From: Agarilytica sp045430345
GTDB taxonomy: Bacteria; Pseudomonadota; Gammaproteobacteria; Pseudomonadales; Cellvibrionaceae
Assembly: GCA_045430345.1 (NCBI GenBank)
Contig: JAILXT010000001.1
Span: forward strand, 806,001-870,000
Direction of reading: 5' to 3'
Length of the DNA stretch: 64,000 nt
In this document: piece after piece, positions 8,617 through 16,886 of the stretch
Layout of the letters: every line of letters begins with the position of its first letter
Numbering within the stretch: the first letter of the stretch is position 1
The notes under the pieces: generated by a model
The model's database searches: none
Told to the model about the DNA's origin: nothing
Seen by the model: only the letters and a program-made list of their open reading frames with translations
Program-made: the position numbers and the translations under genes

Positions 8617-8817
8617 TCATGTTTTTTTTCGACGTGATGAAACAGTCTGCCCTCCTATACCCCAGTTATCGGTATTTATTTCATCTATTGTCACTATCGT
8701 CGTTTCTGGATTTTTTTGAAGCTCTTGTTCGAGCAGCGCGGTTACGCCCTCAATCAGTCTTCGTTTCTTTTCAGGTGTTAGCCCTTCTGGCGGCAGTTTG
8801 AAATTCACGTATGGCAT
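8617..8817 (-). CDS. 4-oxalocrotonate tautomerase family protein
   Basis: A 66-residue tautomerase-like protein. After removal of Met the N-terminal Pro is the catalytic base, as in MPYVNFKLP. The reading frame stays open nine codons upstream, but the start at 8817 is fixed by two things: the family needs Pro directly after Met, and AGGGG stands seven bases before this ATG. Sequence further on (TPEKKRRLIEGVTALLEQEL) is a typical family helix. The actual substrate is unknown. It lies between MarR and DMT genes, 23 and 7 bases away, in one operon. Confidence 0.85.
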   Translation of the reverse strand: MPYVNFKLPPEGLTPEKKRRLIEGVTALLEQELQKNPETTIVTIDEINTDNWGIGGQTVSSRRKKT

Positions 8818-8840
8818 GCTGGATCCCCTAGGGCAATGTG

Positions 8841-9254
8841 TCACAGTTTTAGCGAAAATGCTCTTAATGTTTTTACAAATACTTCAAGCTCATCTTTTCC
8901 TAATAATTGCTTCATTGATGAATACAGCTCATCGCCTAGCGATCTCAGATCTTGATGTATCTGCTGCGCTTTATCTGTTGGATTAATTATTTTTTCTCGC
9001 TGGTCTTTCTCGCTCGGTTCGCGTGACACCCATCCGGATTTCTCGAGTTTATTAATAAAACGCGTTACCGTCGACTTATCCAAAACTAAGGTCTCGCCGA
9101 TATACTGCTGACTGACGCCAGGCTCCTCCAGGATAAGGCGGATGAGGTAGCCGTGCGCTGGCGACAGCCCATATTTTTTAAACGACTCTTCCCATCGAGC
9201 ACTCAATTTCCGCGCTAAGGTATTTGCATTAAAATAAACGCATCGTTCAAACAC
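8841..9254 (-). CDS. MarR family transcriptional regulator
   Basis: Winged-helix repressor of 137 aa, the standard MarR length. The DNA-binding core runs from about residue 35 to 100: SQQYIGETLVLDKSTVTRFINKLEKSGWV is the helix-turn-helix, followed by the wing with SREPSEKDQREK. Long helices at both ends form the dimer interface. It lies between the MAPEG and tautomerase genes and probably represses this operon. A perfect palindrome upstream of the MAPEG gene is the likely operator. The effector is unknown; aromatic or oxidising compounds would suit the neighbours. Confidence 0.92.
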   Translation of the reverse strand: MFERCVYFNANTLARKLSARWEESFKKYGLSPAHGYLIRLILEEPGVSQQYIGETLVLDKSTVTRFINKLEKSGWVSREPSEKDQREKIINPTDKAQQIHQDLRSLGDELYSSMKQLLGKDELEVFVKTLRAFSLKL

Positions 9255-9280
9255 CGCCGACCTTCCTTTTAATCCCTTCG

Positions 9281-9709
9281 TTAAACCAATAGCTCGATGG
9301 CTAACCCAAATTGCGCTACGGCCCCAATAAAAAACGCGACAGTGCGTAAGTAAGGAATACCTGCGCTATACACAACATAATGTGATAAACGAGCGAAGAA
9401 ATAGACCTGGCAGGCCAGCAACGTTGTAGCGCTAGATTGCCCTAGCATATGTACAGCCAGCACCAAGGGCGCAAAGAGTACGAGATTTTCGACGGCATTT
9501 TCATGCGCTCGCATCATTCTGTTAGCCCATTGCGCTTTGGGTGGGCTATCGGGCTTTGGCGTACGCAGCGCAGTTATGAGCCCATTCTCAATTATTCGAT
9601 TAATGATATACGGCACCCAAAATAGCGCCGTCATAAGTACGGTTAGGACTAACCAATAGAGTTCGTCACCACTGTTAATCGTATTGTTCAACATTATATT
9701 TACATTCAT
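9281..9709 (-). CDS. MAPEG family membrane protein
   Basis: Inner-membrane protein of 142 aa with four hydrophobic segments, typical of the MAPEG family (membrane-associated proteins in eicosanoid and glutathione metabolism). The signature stretch RMMRAHENAVENLVLFAPLVL, with the conserved Arg, Glu and Asn, lies at about residues 65-85. Bacterial members are often glutathione-dependent detoxifying enzymes, but activity cannot be assumed. It is the first gene of the leftward MAPEG-MarR-tautomerase-DMT unit. The 237 bases upstream are shared with metH and contain the palindromic operator. Confidence 0.9.
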   Translation of the reverse strand: MNVNIMLNNTINSGDELYWLVLTVLMTALFWVPYIINRIIENGLITALRTPKPDSPPKAQWANRMMRAHENAVENLVLFAPLVLAVHMLGQSSATTLLACQVYFFARLSHYVVYSAGIPYLRTVAFFIGAVAQFGLAIELLV

Positions 9710-9776
9710 CTCTGGCCCCTCTTTGCATGAAACACTAGGTTGTTCCTCCCTGCGTTAGATTGAATACAGAAGGAAG

Positions 9777-9790
9777 GTTGTATATACAAC
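9777..9790. promoter_or_regulatory. Palindromic operator, probably for the MarR regulator
   Basis: GTTGTATATACAAC is a perfect 14-bp palindrome 67 bases before the MAPEG start codon. TTGTA/TACAA half-sites are typical of MarR-family operators. Leftward, TTGAAA lies 19 bases before TATAGT, which directly abuts the palindrome, so a bound dimer would block that promoter. Assignment to the adjacent MarR gene is inferred from position. Confidence 0.6.
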
Positions 9791-9921
9791 TATACTGCCA
9801 CAAATGAAGATGTTTTCAATAATATTCCGCTAATTTCATTAGATTCCAATGCAGATATATTCAAATTGCGCTAAATTTGTCACAATAGCGCCAAAGCTAC
9901 ATCGAAATATTTTGATATAGA

Positions 9922-9927
9922 TATAAT
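9922..9927 (+). promoter_or_regulatory. Probable -10 element of metH
   Basis: A consensus TATAAT stands 18 bases before the metH start codon. No good -35 hexamer is found at 16-18 bases, so an activator may be needed. If transcription starts about 7 bases downstream, the leader is very short, which would argue against a riboswitch. Confidence 0.4.
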
Positions 9928-9945
9928 TTGCCAGGATAAGTAACC

Positions 9946-12900
9946 ATGAACCCCAAGCTAGACACATTGAACAAACTAAAAAACGCACTTTCCGAACGCA
10001 TTCTCGTTCTTGATGGCGCTATGGGGACCATGATCCAAAGCTACAAGCTTCAGGAGGCCGATTATCGTGGTGAGCGATTTTCCGATCACGGCCAAGATCT
10101 AGGTGGTAACAACGATCTACTGACGTTGACGCGCCCAGATATCATCAAAGATATTCACCTGGCTTACCTGGACGCTGGCGCCGATATTATCGAAACCAAC
10201 ACCTTTAATGGCACACGAGTGTCTCAAGCCGACTATGGCCTAGAGGATTGTGTTTATGAGCTAAACAAAGCCTCGGCGGCGCTCGCGAAAGAAGCCGCTG
10301 AAGAGCGCTCTACTAGCGATAAGCCACGGTTCGTCGCCGGGATTATGGGGCCAACAAGCCGTACTGCGACTATATCGCCTGACGTTAACGACCCGGGTGC
10401 GCGTAATGTCACCTTCGATGAACTTGTCGAAAACTATATCGAAGCAGGGAAAGGCCTGATAGATGGTGGTGCTGATACCCTAATGATCGAGACTATCTTC
10501 GATACATTAAATGCAAAAGCCGCAATTTTCGCGACCTTCAAACTATTTGAAGAGTATGGTTACGAGTTGCCCGTGATGATCTCAGGTACGATTACTGACT
10601 CATCTGGCCGCACGCTATCTGGCCAAACGACAGAGGCCTTTTACAACTCTTTAGCGCATGCGAAACCGCTCTCAATCGGACTTAATTGTGCTTTAGGAGC
10701 CGAGGAGCTTAAGCCCTACCTCGCAGAATTATCGCGCGTATCGAATGCTTTGGTCTCAGCACATCCGAATGCGGGCTTGCCAAACGAGTTCGGTGAATAT
10801 GATCAGACACCAGACGAAATGGCTGAGATTATCCAGAAATTTGCGGATAGCGGGTATCTCAATATTGTTGGCGGGTGCTGCGGCACCTCCCCTGCCCACA
10901 TAAAAGCCATCGCGGAGGCTGTCGCGCCCTTTAAACCTCGGGTTATCCCGGACATAGAGCCTGCTTGCCGTCTTTCAGGTTTAGAGCCTTTCACGATCAA
11001 TAAGGAATCATTATTTGTAAACGTTGGTGAGCGGTGTAACGTCACCGGTTCCGCCCGCTTTAAACGGCTGATTTTAGAAGAAGATTATGCCACCGCACTA
11101 GAAGTTGCTGCGACGCAGGTTGAAGAAGGTGCCCAGGTCATCGATATCAACATGGATGAAGGTATGCTTGATGCGGAATACGCGATCACCACGTTCCTTA
11201 ATTTGGTGGCGAGCGAGCCGGATATATCGCGGGTGCCGATTATGGTCGATAGCTCAAAATGGAACGTTATCGAAGCGGGTTTGAAGTGCATCCAAGGTAA
11301 ATCCATCGTCAATTCCATCAGCTTGAAAGAAGGTGAAGCTGAGTTTTTTGAAAAAGCTACACTGTGTAAACAATACGGTGCGGCGATTATCGTTATGGCG
11401 TTTGACGAGCAAGGTCAAGCAGATACCGCGCAACGCAAAATTGAAATATGTCAGCGTTCTTATGATTTTCTTACGCAACAAGTAGGCTTTCCTGCAGAAG
11501 ATATTATTTTTGATCCAAATATTTTCGCCGTTGCCACCGGCATTGAAGAACATAACAATTACGCCGTTGATTTTATTGAAGCCACTCGCTGGATTCGAGA
11601 AAACCTCCCCTACGCTGGGGTTTCCGGCGGCGTCAGTAACGTATCCTTTTCGTTTCGGGGAAATAACCCCGTGCGTGAAGCGATACACTCGGTATTTCTT
11701 TATCACGCCATACAAGCGGGAATGAATATGGGGATCGTAAACGCTGGGCAACTGGCTATTTACGATAACTTACCTACAGAGCTACGTGAAGTCGTTGAAG
11801 CCGTTGTGCTTAACAAACGAAATGACGGCACCGAAGCATTACTCGATATCGCAGAAAAATACCGTGGGGATGGCTCAAAGACTGAGAAAAAAGAGGATTT
11901 GGAGTGGCGAAAACAATCCGTCGGTAAACGCATTGAACATGCCTTGGTTAAAGGGGTAACAACCTTTATAGAGGAAGATACCGAAGAGGCACGGGTGCAA
12001 AGCTCACGGCCTCTCGATGTTATTGAAGGCCCTTTGATGGACGGCATGAACGTTGTGGGTGATTTATTTGGCGCTGGCAAAATGTTTTTGCCTCAGGTCG
12101 TAAAATCAGCGCGCGTAATGAAACAAGCCGTTGCGCATTTACAGCCTTATATTGAAGCCGAGAAAACAGAAAAAACGAAGTCTAATGGCAAAATATTAAT
12201 GGCCACCGTTAAGGGTGATGTACACGATATCGGGAAAAATATTGTAGGTGTCGTTTTAGGGTGTAATAACTTTGAGATTGTGGATCTCGGCGTAATGGTT
12301 CCCTGTGAAAAGATTTTGCAAACGGCTGTCAAAGAAGAATGCGATATTATTGGGCTTTCTGGCCTCATTACGCCGTCCTTAGACGAAATGGTTTTTGTTG
12401 CCAAAGAAATGCAAAAACAAGGGATTAATAAACCGTTAATGATTGGTGGAGCAACAACCTCCAAGGCACACACTGCGGTAAAAATTGATCCGCAACTCGA
12501 TATAAACCAATCGATATATGTCGCGGATGCATCGCGTGCGGTCGGGGTTGCATCCCAACTATTATCAACTCAACGTGATGAATTTGTTCAGGCGGCTAAA
12601 GATGAATACGAGACAATTCGTGTTCGTCGTGCAGGGCGCACCAGTCAGCGTAAAGCAACACCCTACTCTGACTCGGTTAAGCACAAATTCGCTATTGATT
12701 GGGATGGCTATGACGCGCCCGAGCCAAGCTTTACCGGGACAAAGGTATTGAAAGATTACCCACTAGAAAAATTGGTCGATTATATTGATTGGACCCCCTT
12801 CTTTATCAGTTGGGATCTAAGCGGGAAGTACCCCAAAATATTGGAAGATAAAGTCGTTGGTGAAGCCGCAACAAATCTGTTTAACGATGCGAAGGAGATG

Positions 12901-13632
12901 CTTAAACAAATAATTGAAGATAAGCAACTCCGTGCTGAAGCGGTTATTGGTTTTTGGAAAGCGAATACGGTGAACCATGACGATATCGAGCTCGTCGACG
13001 ACCACAACACGCCCATTGCGACGTGCCACCACATTCGACAACAGGTGTCTAAAAGTGCCGCCACCACCCTGCCATCGCTGGCAGATTTTGTAGCACCCAA
13101 AGAGTTGGGTAAGCAAGACTATATCGGCGGCTTTGCCGTAACCGCAGGCATAGGCGCTGAAGCGCTAGCTAAATCCTATGAAGATAAAGGAGATGATTAC
13201 TCGTCTATAATGGTGAAAGCCCTCGCTGACCGCCTTGCCGAGGCTTTTGCTGAACATCTACATGAACGCGTACGTAAAGAATATTGGGGATACCAAGCGG
13301 AAGAGTCCCTAGATAACATTGCCCTGATTAAAGAGCAGTACCAAGGCATACGCCCTGCCCCAGGTTATCCTGCGTGCCCTGATCATACAGAAAAAGGTAC
13401 GCTGTTCCGTTTGTTAGATGCAGAAAACCAAATTGGCATTACACTGACGGAGCATTTCGCTATGAGCCCGGCGGCGGCTGTTTCTGGTTGGTATTTTGCT
13501 CATCCGGATGCAAAATACTTTAACACCGGAAAAATTGCGAAGGACCAAGTAGAATCCTTAGCCGCGAGGAAGAGCCTTGAAGTCACTGAGGTGGAACGCT
13601 GGCTTCAAAGTAACCTAGATTACGATGCGTAA
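9946..13632 (+). CDS. metH: Cobalamin-dependent methionine synthase
   Basis: Transfers a methyl group from methyltetrahydrofolate to homocysteine through cobalamin. It is 1228 aa, full length, with domains in the usual order. The homocysteine-binding barrel (about 10-330) has zinc ligands Cys248, Cys311 and Cys312. The folate-binding pterin domain spans about 350-620. The B12 cap and Rossmann-like domain (about 650-890) has DVHDIGKNI with the cobalt-coordinating His760. The C-terminal SAM-binding reactivation domain covers about 910-1228, with RPAPGYPACPDH. It reads rightward, alone or with the following small gene. Confidence 0.98.
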   Translation: MNPKLDTLNKLKNALSERILVLDGAMGTMIQSYKLQEADYRGERFSDHGQDLGGNNDLLTLTRPDIIKDIHLAYLDAGADIIETNTFNGTRVSQADYGLEDCVYELNKASAALAKEAAEERSTSDKPRFVAGIMGPTSRTATISPDVNDPGARNVTFDELVENYIEAGKGLIDGGADTLMIETIFDTLNAKAAIFATFKLFEEYGYELPVMISGTITDSSGRTLSGQTTEAFYNSLAHAKPLSIGLNCALGAEELKPYLAELSRVSNALVSAHPNAGLPNEFGEYDQTPDEMAEIIQKFADSGYLNIVGGCCGTSPAHIKAIAEAVAPFKPRVIPDIEPACRLSGLEPFTINKESLFVNVGERCNVTGSARFKRLILEEDYATALEVAATQVEEGAQVIDINMDEGMLDAEYAITTFLNLVASEPDISRVPIMVDSSKWNVIEAGLKCIQGKSIVNSISLKEGEAEFFEKATLCKQYGAAIIVMAFDEQGQADTAQRKIEICQRSYDFLTQQVGFPAEDIIFDPNIFAVATGIEEHNNYAVDFIEATRWIRENLPYAGVSGGVSNVSFSFRGNNPVREAIHSVFLYHAIQAGMNMGIVNAGQLAIYDNLPTELREVVEAVVLNKRNDGTEALLDIAEKYRGDGSKTEKKEDLEWRKQSVGKRIEHALVKGVTTFIEEDTEEARVQSSRPLDVIEGPLMDGMNVVGDLFGAGKMFLPQVVKSARVMKQAVAHLQPYIEAEKTEKTKSNGKILMATVKGDVHDIGKNIVGVVLGCNNFEIVDLGVMVPCEKILQTAVKEECDIIGLSGLITPSLDEMVFVAKEMQKQGINKPLMIGGATTSKAHTAVKIDPQLDINQSIYVADASRAVGVASQLLSTQRDEFVQAAKDEYETIRVRRAGRTSQRKATPYSDSVKHKFAIDWDGYDAPEPSFTGTKVLKDYPLEKLVDYIDWTPFFISWDLSGKYPKILEDKVVGEAATNLFNDAKEMLKQIIEDKQLRAEAVIGFWKANTVNHDDIELVDDHNTPIATCHHIRQQVSKSAATTLPSLADFVAPKELGKQDYIGGFAVTAGIGAEALAKSYEDKGDDYSSIMVKALADRLAEAFAEHLHERVRKEYWGYQAEESLDNIALIKEQYQGIRPAPGYPACPDHTEKGTLFRLLDAENQIGITLTEHFAMSPAAAVSGWYFAHPDAKYFNTGKIAKDQVESLAARKSLEVTEVERWLQSNLDYDA

Positions 13633-13673
13633 CATCCTAACGTCGTTCGTTATATTAGCGATTGGAAAGTGAT

Positions 13674-13892
13674 ATGAGTGAAGAAGCTGAAAAAAGCGCT
13701 AAACCCAAAATTGGCATATTTGCGCTGAGTCTTTCTGTGCTTGCTGCGGCCGTTGGGGTGCAAAACAGAAAAAACTTAGAACAGGACTTCGAGCAATCGA
13801 GTCCTTTTCCCTACATTATTGCGGGGATCGTGTTTACGGTGGTCTTTATGTTAACGCTGATATTCGTGGTAAAACTGGTATTGAGCGAATAA
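13674..13892 (+). CDS. DUF2970 small membrane protein
   Basis: A 72-residue protein of the DUF2970 type: a short charged N-terminus, an amphipathic or membrane-touching stretch with AAAVGVQNRKN, then one clear C-terminal membrane helix (about 45-68). Function is unknown. The ATG at 13674 is preferred over a TTG at 13662, because GGAAAG lies six bases upstream of it. It follows metH by 41 bases and ends inside a terminator hairpin, so it is likely the last cistron of the metH transcript. Confidence 0.82.
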   Translation: MSEEAEKSAKPKIGIFALSLSVLAAAVGVQNRKNLEQDFEQSSPFPYIIAGIVFTVVFMLTLIFVVKLVLSE

Positions 13893-13918
13893 AAAAACCG
13901 GCTTATGCCGGTTTTTTT
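13891..13918. terminator. Bidirectional Rho-independent terminator
   Basis: Seven A then CCGGC (to 13902), a TTAT loop, and GCCGG then seven T (13907-13918). Symmetry gives a T run on both strands, so it can stop metH/DUF2970 transcription rightward and the 39-codon gene leftward. Confidence 0.9.
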
Positions 13919-13950
13919 ATGTTCGTACTATTTTTGCGCTTTTTACGTGC

Positions 13951-14070
13951 TTATTGGCCACTTATCCAAAACACGCAAGTGGTAACAAATATAAGAATTA
14001 GTGCCACTGCTGCAACAGCATCTGCCATGCTATCGCCTTGCTCCATCATTTGAATGTTATCGTCTTCCAT
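13951..14070 (-). CDS. Predicted 39-residue single-span membrane protein
   Basis: This small gene is under the usual length cut-off. It starts at an ATG preceded by an AGGAG ribosome-binding site with six-base spacing (14077-14081). The protein has an acidic, Met-rich N-terminus (about 1-17), then one hydrophobic span (about 18-36) with Thr-Thr-Cys and Trp, and ends in SGQ. It stops 33 bases before the bidirectional terminator. The strong ribosome-binding site, charge-plus-helix layout and terminator together argue for a real gene. I recall no named family, though similar tiny acidic single-span proteins occur in related bacteria. Confidence 0.65.
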   Translation of the reverse strand: MEDDNIQMMEQGDSMADAVAAVALILIFVTTCVFWISGQ

Positions 14071-14234
14071 CTTATTCTCCTCTTAGCATCTTTTATTTTT
14101 TTAGAATCGTTTATTTAGAGTATGAGATAGAACATCACTCGTACGCTCATTGCCCCCCAATAATGACCATATTTATGAACACTTGGACACAAAACGACTG
14201 AAAATCTGTTCAGCCGCTAATTCAACCTTAGCCA

Positions 14235-14248
14235 TTGATATTAATCAA
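14235..14248. promoter_or_regulatory. Perfect FNR/Anr box
   Basis: TTGAT-ATTA-ATCAA matches the FNR/Anr/CRP-FNR family consensus TTGATNNNNATCAA exactly. It lies 164 bases upstream of the 39-codon gene and 205 bases upstream of the siroheme reductase gene, in the 383-base gap between them. Either could be an oxygen-regulated target. No clear -10 at the class II spacing was seen on either side. The rest of the gap is AT-rich, with no frame I trust. Confidence 0.55.
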
Positions 14249-14453
14249 GTAATTATTAAGGTTTAATAAAAAAACCTTCTAACAACATTCTGTTTTTATC
14301 TCTTTCCTGCTTTTTAGTTATATCTATGTGCCAAAATGATCTTAGAGGGCTTTAAATGTTACTTTATAACCCTCCCCGATTGGATTTGTTTTGCTGTATC
14401 ATTCGCCCTCGTTTTTTTACTGCTAAAACAATTAGCTATAGGGTCTATCCTAC

Positions 14454-16118
14454 ATGTACGTTTATGACGAGCATGATCATAAAATTATTCAGGAACGTGT
14501 TCAGCAATTCCGCCGGCAAACAGAACGTTTTCTCGCTGGAGAATTAAAAGAAGAACAGTTTCTACCATTACGGCTGCAGAACGGCCTCTATGTACAGCGT
14601 CTAGCGCCTATGCTGCGCGTTGCTGTGCCTTACGGTTTGCTGAATTCAACCCAGCTACGTAAGCTGGCTTATATTTGTCGGCATTACGACAAGGGCTACT
14701 GCCACATCACCACCCGCCAAAACATCCAATTTAACTGGCCCATGCTGGAGGAAGTCCCGGATATTCTCGCTGAGCTTTCTAAGGTTGAAATGCACGCGGT
14801 GCAAACAAGCGGTAACTGTATTCGTAACGTTACTGCGGATCAATTTGCCGGTGTCGCAAAGGACGAGCTGATAGACCCTCGCCCCTATTGTGAGATCATT
14901 CGCCAATGGTCGACTTTTCACCCTGAGTTTGCCTTTCTACCTCGCAAATTTAAGATCGCTGTCTCTGGTACCTCAAATGACCGGGCGGCTATTCATTTTC
15001 ATGACATTGGTTTGCAGCTGGTTAAAAAAGAAGACGGCGCGATAGGCTTTAAAGTGCTCGTCGGCGGCGGACTTGGCCGCACACCTGTAATTGCGAGCGT
15101 TATCCGCGAGTTTTTACCCGAAAAAGATTTACTGACCTACCTCGAAGCAATTCTCCGCATATACAACTTAAACGGTCGTCGCGATAACAAATACAAAGCT
15201 CGGATCAAGATATTAGTTAAATCACTCGGTGTCGAAGCCTTTACGGCGAAGGTTGAAGAGGAATGGGAGCATGTGCGTGACTCCCAAATGAGCCTGACCT
15301 CAAAAGAGATTAAGCGAGCCACCAGTTTCTTCACGGAACCCGAGTATAGCAATCTGGACGAAGCTGCAGCACAGGCTGCCCTTGATTCACAGGCAAAAGC
15401 AGATCCAAACTTTGCTCACTGGTTGAGACAAAACGTTTCGGACCACAGAATACCGGGTTACCGCGCGGTAACGCTGTCACTGAAGCAGACGGGTGTTGCA
15501 CCTGGCGATATTACAGATGTTCAGCTTGAACGCGTAGCCGACCTTAGTGATGAGTACACACTCGGCGAAGTCCGCACCACGCATCAACAGAACCTTGTTT
15601 TTGCTGACGTTAAAGCCGAACGTCTGTTTTCACTTTGGGAACAGTTGAAATCCCTCGGATTCGCTACAGCCAATATCGGCACATTAACGGATATGATTTG
15701 TTGTCCTGGCGGTGATTTTTGCTCGCTTGCGAACGCAAAATCAATTCCTGTTGCTGAAGCAATTCAGCGTGAATTTGACGACTTGGATTATCTGTACGAT
15801 CTAGGAAACGTTGAGCTCAATATCTCTGGATGTATGAACGCATGCGGCCATCACCATATTGGCCATGTTGGGATTCTAGGGGTGGATAAAAAAGGGCAGG
15901 AATTCTACCAAGTTCAGCTCGGCGGAAGCCAAGGGAACGATGCCGCCCTGGCCAAGGTGCTTGGCCCCTCGTTCTCTCGCGATGACATGCCTCGTGTCGT
16001 GCGCGATATATTTAATGTTTACACCGAGTCTCGTGTTGATGGTGAAGAGTTTTTGGACACCTATCGTCGCGTCGGAATTGCCCCCTTTAAGGAGCGTGTT
16101 TATGCCAAAGCTGATTAA
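14454..16118 (+). CDS. cysI: Siroheme nitrite/sulfite reductase, hemoprotein subunit (CysI type)
   Basis: Catalyses the six-electron reduction of sulfite to sulfide in cysteine synthesis. It is 554 aa with two ferredoxin-like half domains and two siroheme/Fe-S half domains. The 4Fe-4S-siroheme ligands are visible: Cys417 and Cys423 (CPGGDFC) and Cys460 and Cys464 (GCMNAC), followed by GHHHIGH. Early Arg-rich segments (TTRQNIQFNW, SGNCIRNVTAD) bind siroheme and substrate. The pairing with a DUF934 gene is the pseudomonad-type assimilatory layout, which makes sulfite more likely than nitrite. The preceding region has a perfect FNR box. Confidence 0.9.
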   Translation: MYVYDEHDHKIIQERVQQFRRQTERFLAGELKEEQFLPLRLQNGLYVQRLAPMLRVAVPYGLLNSTQLRKLAYICRHYDKGYCHITTRQNIQFNWPMLEEVPDILAELSKVEMHAVQTSGNCIRNVTADQFAGVAKDELIDPRPYCEIIRQWSTFHPEFAFLPRKFKIAVSGTSNDRAAIHFHDIGLQLVKKEDGAIGFKVLVGGGLGRTPVIASVIREFLPEKDLLTYLEAILRIYNLNGRRDNKYKARIKILVKSLGVEAFTAKVEEEWEHVRDSQMSLTSKEIKRATSFFTEPEYSNLDEAAAQAALDSQAKADPNFAHWLRQNVSDHRIPGYRAVTLSLKQTGVAPGDITDVQLERVADLSDEYTLGEVRTTHQQNLVFADVKAERLFSLWEQLKSLGFATANIGTLTDMICCPGGDFCSLANAKSIPVAEAIQREFDDLDYLYDLGNVELNISGCMNACGHHHIGHVGILGVDKKGQEFYQVQLGGSQGNDAALAKVLGPSFSRDDMPRVVRDIFNVYTESRVDGEEFLDTYRRVGIAPFKERVYAKAD

Positions 16119-16599
16119 AGATGGCCAATTGTCGCAAGATGAATGGCAATCAATAAACGAAGAAAGCTTTAGCTTCTCTCAACTTGATGAGGGCAAATGG
16201 ATACTGCCCCTTGGTTTGTATGAACAGGCGATTGAGCATGGTTTTGCGGACCTTGAACGCTTGGCTATTGGCTTAAGTTCCGACCAAGACATTCTTTCGG
16301 TAAAAGGCTATGTTAAACATTTACCCATGATCGCGCTTAATTTTGATGCATTTGCCGATGGGCGTAGCTTTTCCCAAGCTCGTGTATTGCGTGATCAGCT
16401 CGATTTTACTGGGGAAGTGCGAGCTGCAGGCGCGTTCATTCAAGATCAGCTCTATTATCTCTCTCGCTGTGGGGTGAATACTTTCGTCTTGCCTGACGAC
16501 GCCAATATTGACTCTGCACTTACGAGCCTTTCCGACTTCAGTAATGCATATCAAGCCGCTTGCGATGAACCACAACCCCTTTTTCGTCGGCGCTCATAG
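16102..16599 (+). CDS. DUF934 protein, partner of the siroheme reductase
   Basis: A 165-residue cytoplasmic protein of the DUF934 family, which is nearly always encoded directly after CysI-type reductases and is thought to assist sulfite reduction. Recognisable parts are the central LPMIALNFDAFADGRSFSQARVLRD and the following GEVRAAGAFIQDQLYYLSRCG segment. The ATG at 16102 has AAGGAG seven bases upstream and overlaps the reductase gene by 17 bases, showing translational coupling. The same frame remains open upstream to 15940, but that part only reads through the reductase gene. The precise biochemical role is unknown. Confidence 0.9.
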   Translation: MPKLIKDGQLSQDEWQSINEESFSFSQLDEGKWILPLGLYEQAIEHGFADLERLAIGLSSDQDILSVKGYVKHLPMIALNFDAFADGRSFSQARVLRDQLDFTGEVRAAGAFIQDQLYYLSRCGVNTFVLPDDANIDSALTSLSDFSNAYQAACDEPQPLFRRRS

Positions 16600-16608
16600 A
16601 TCGTTTTA

Positions 16609-16628
16609 TGTGCGCTTTCGGGCGCACA
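16609..16628 (+). terminator. Possible hairpin terminator
   Basis: TGTGCGC (16609-16615) pairs with GCGCACA (16622-16628) around a six-base loop, ten bases after the DUF934 stop codon. No T run follows, so termination is uncertain. Confidence 0.35.
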
Positions 16629-16886
16629 ATACGAATCTCTCAAATTAATTTCATCTCTCCAAATCATTTGAAGTCCTTTTAGGCCCGATCTCGCGCCTAG
16701 TGAGAAATCATTTTCTATTTCTTCTATCTTGTCGTATCTGTATCTGTGAGATCAATTTACGCGGTTTAGCAGATTAATGTAAAAGTACCCATGGATTTTT
16801 TTTACGGCAGGCAGCCTACCTCTACGGCACGTAGTCGCCATATGGTGTAGCATTACAGAGATACGAACAATAAGTGAGACGACCCT

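Noticed and set aside
11254..11751. 165-codon leftward frame in metH
   Set aside because: Shadow of metH; codon pattern follows the rightward gene.
15940..16101. Longer N-terminus for the DUF934 protein
   Set aside because: The upstream part only reads through the siroheme reductase gene; AAGGAG and the family N-terminus fix the start at 16102.
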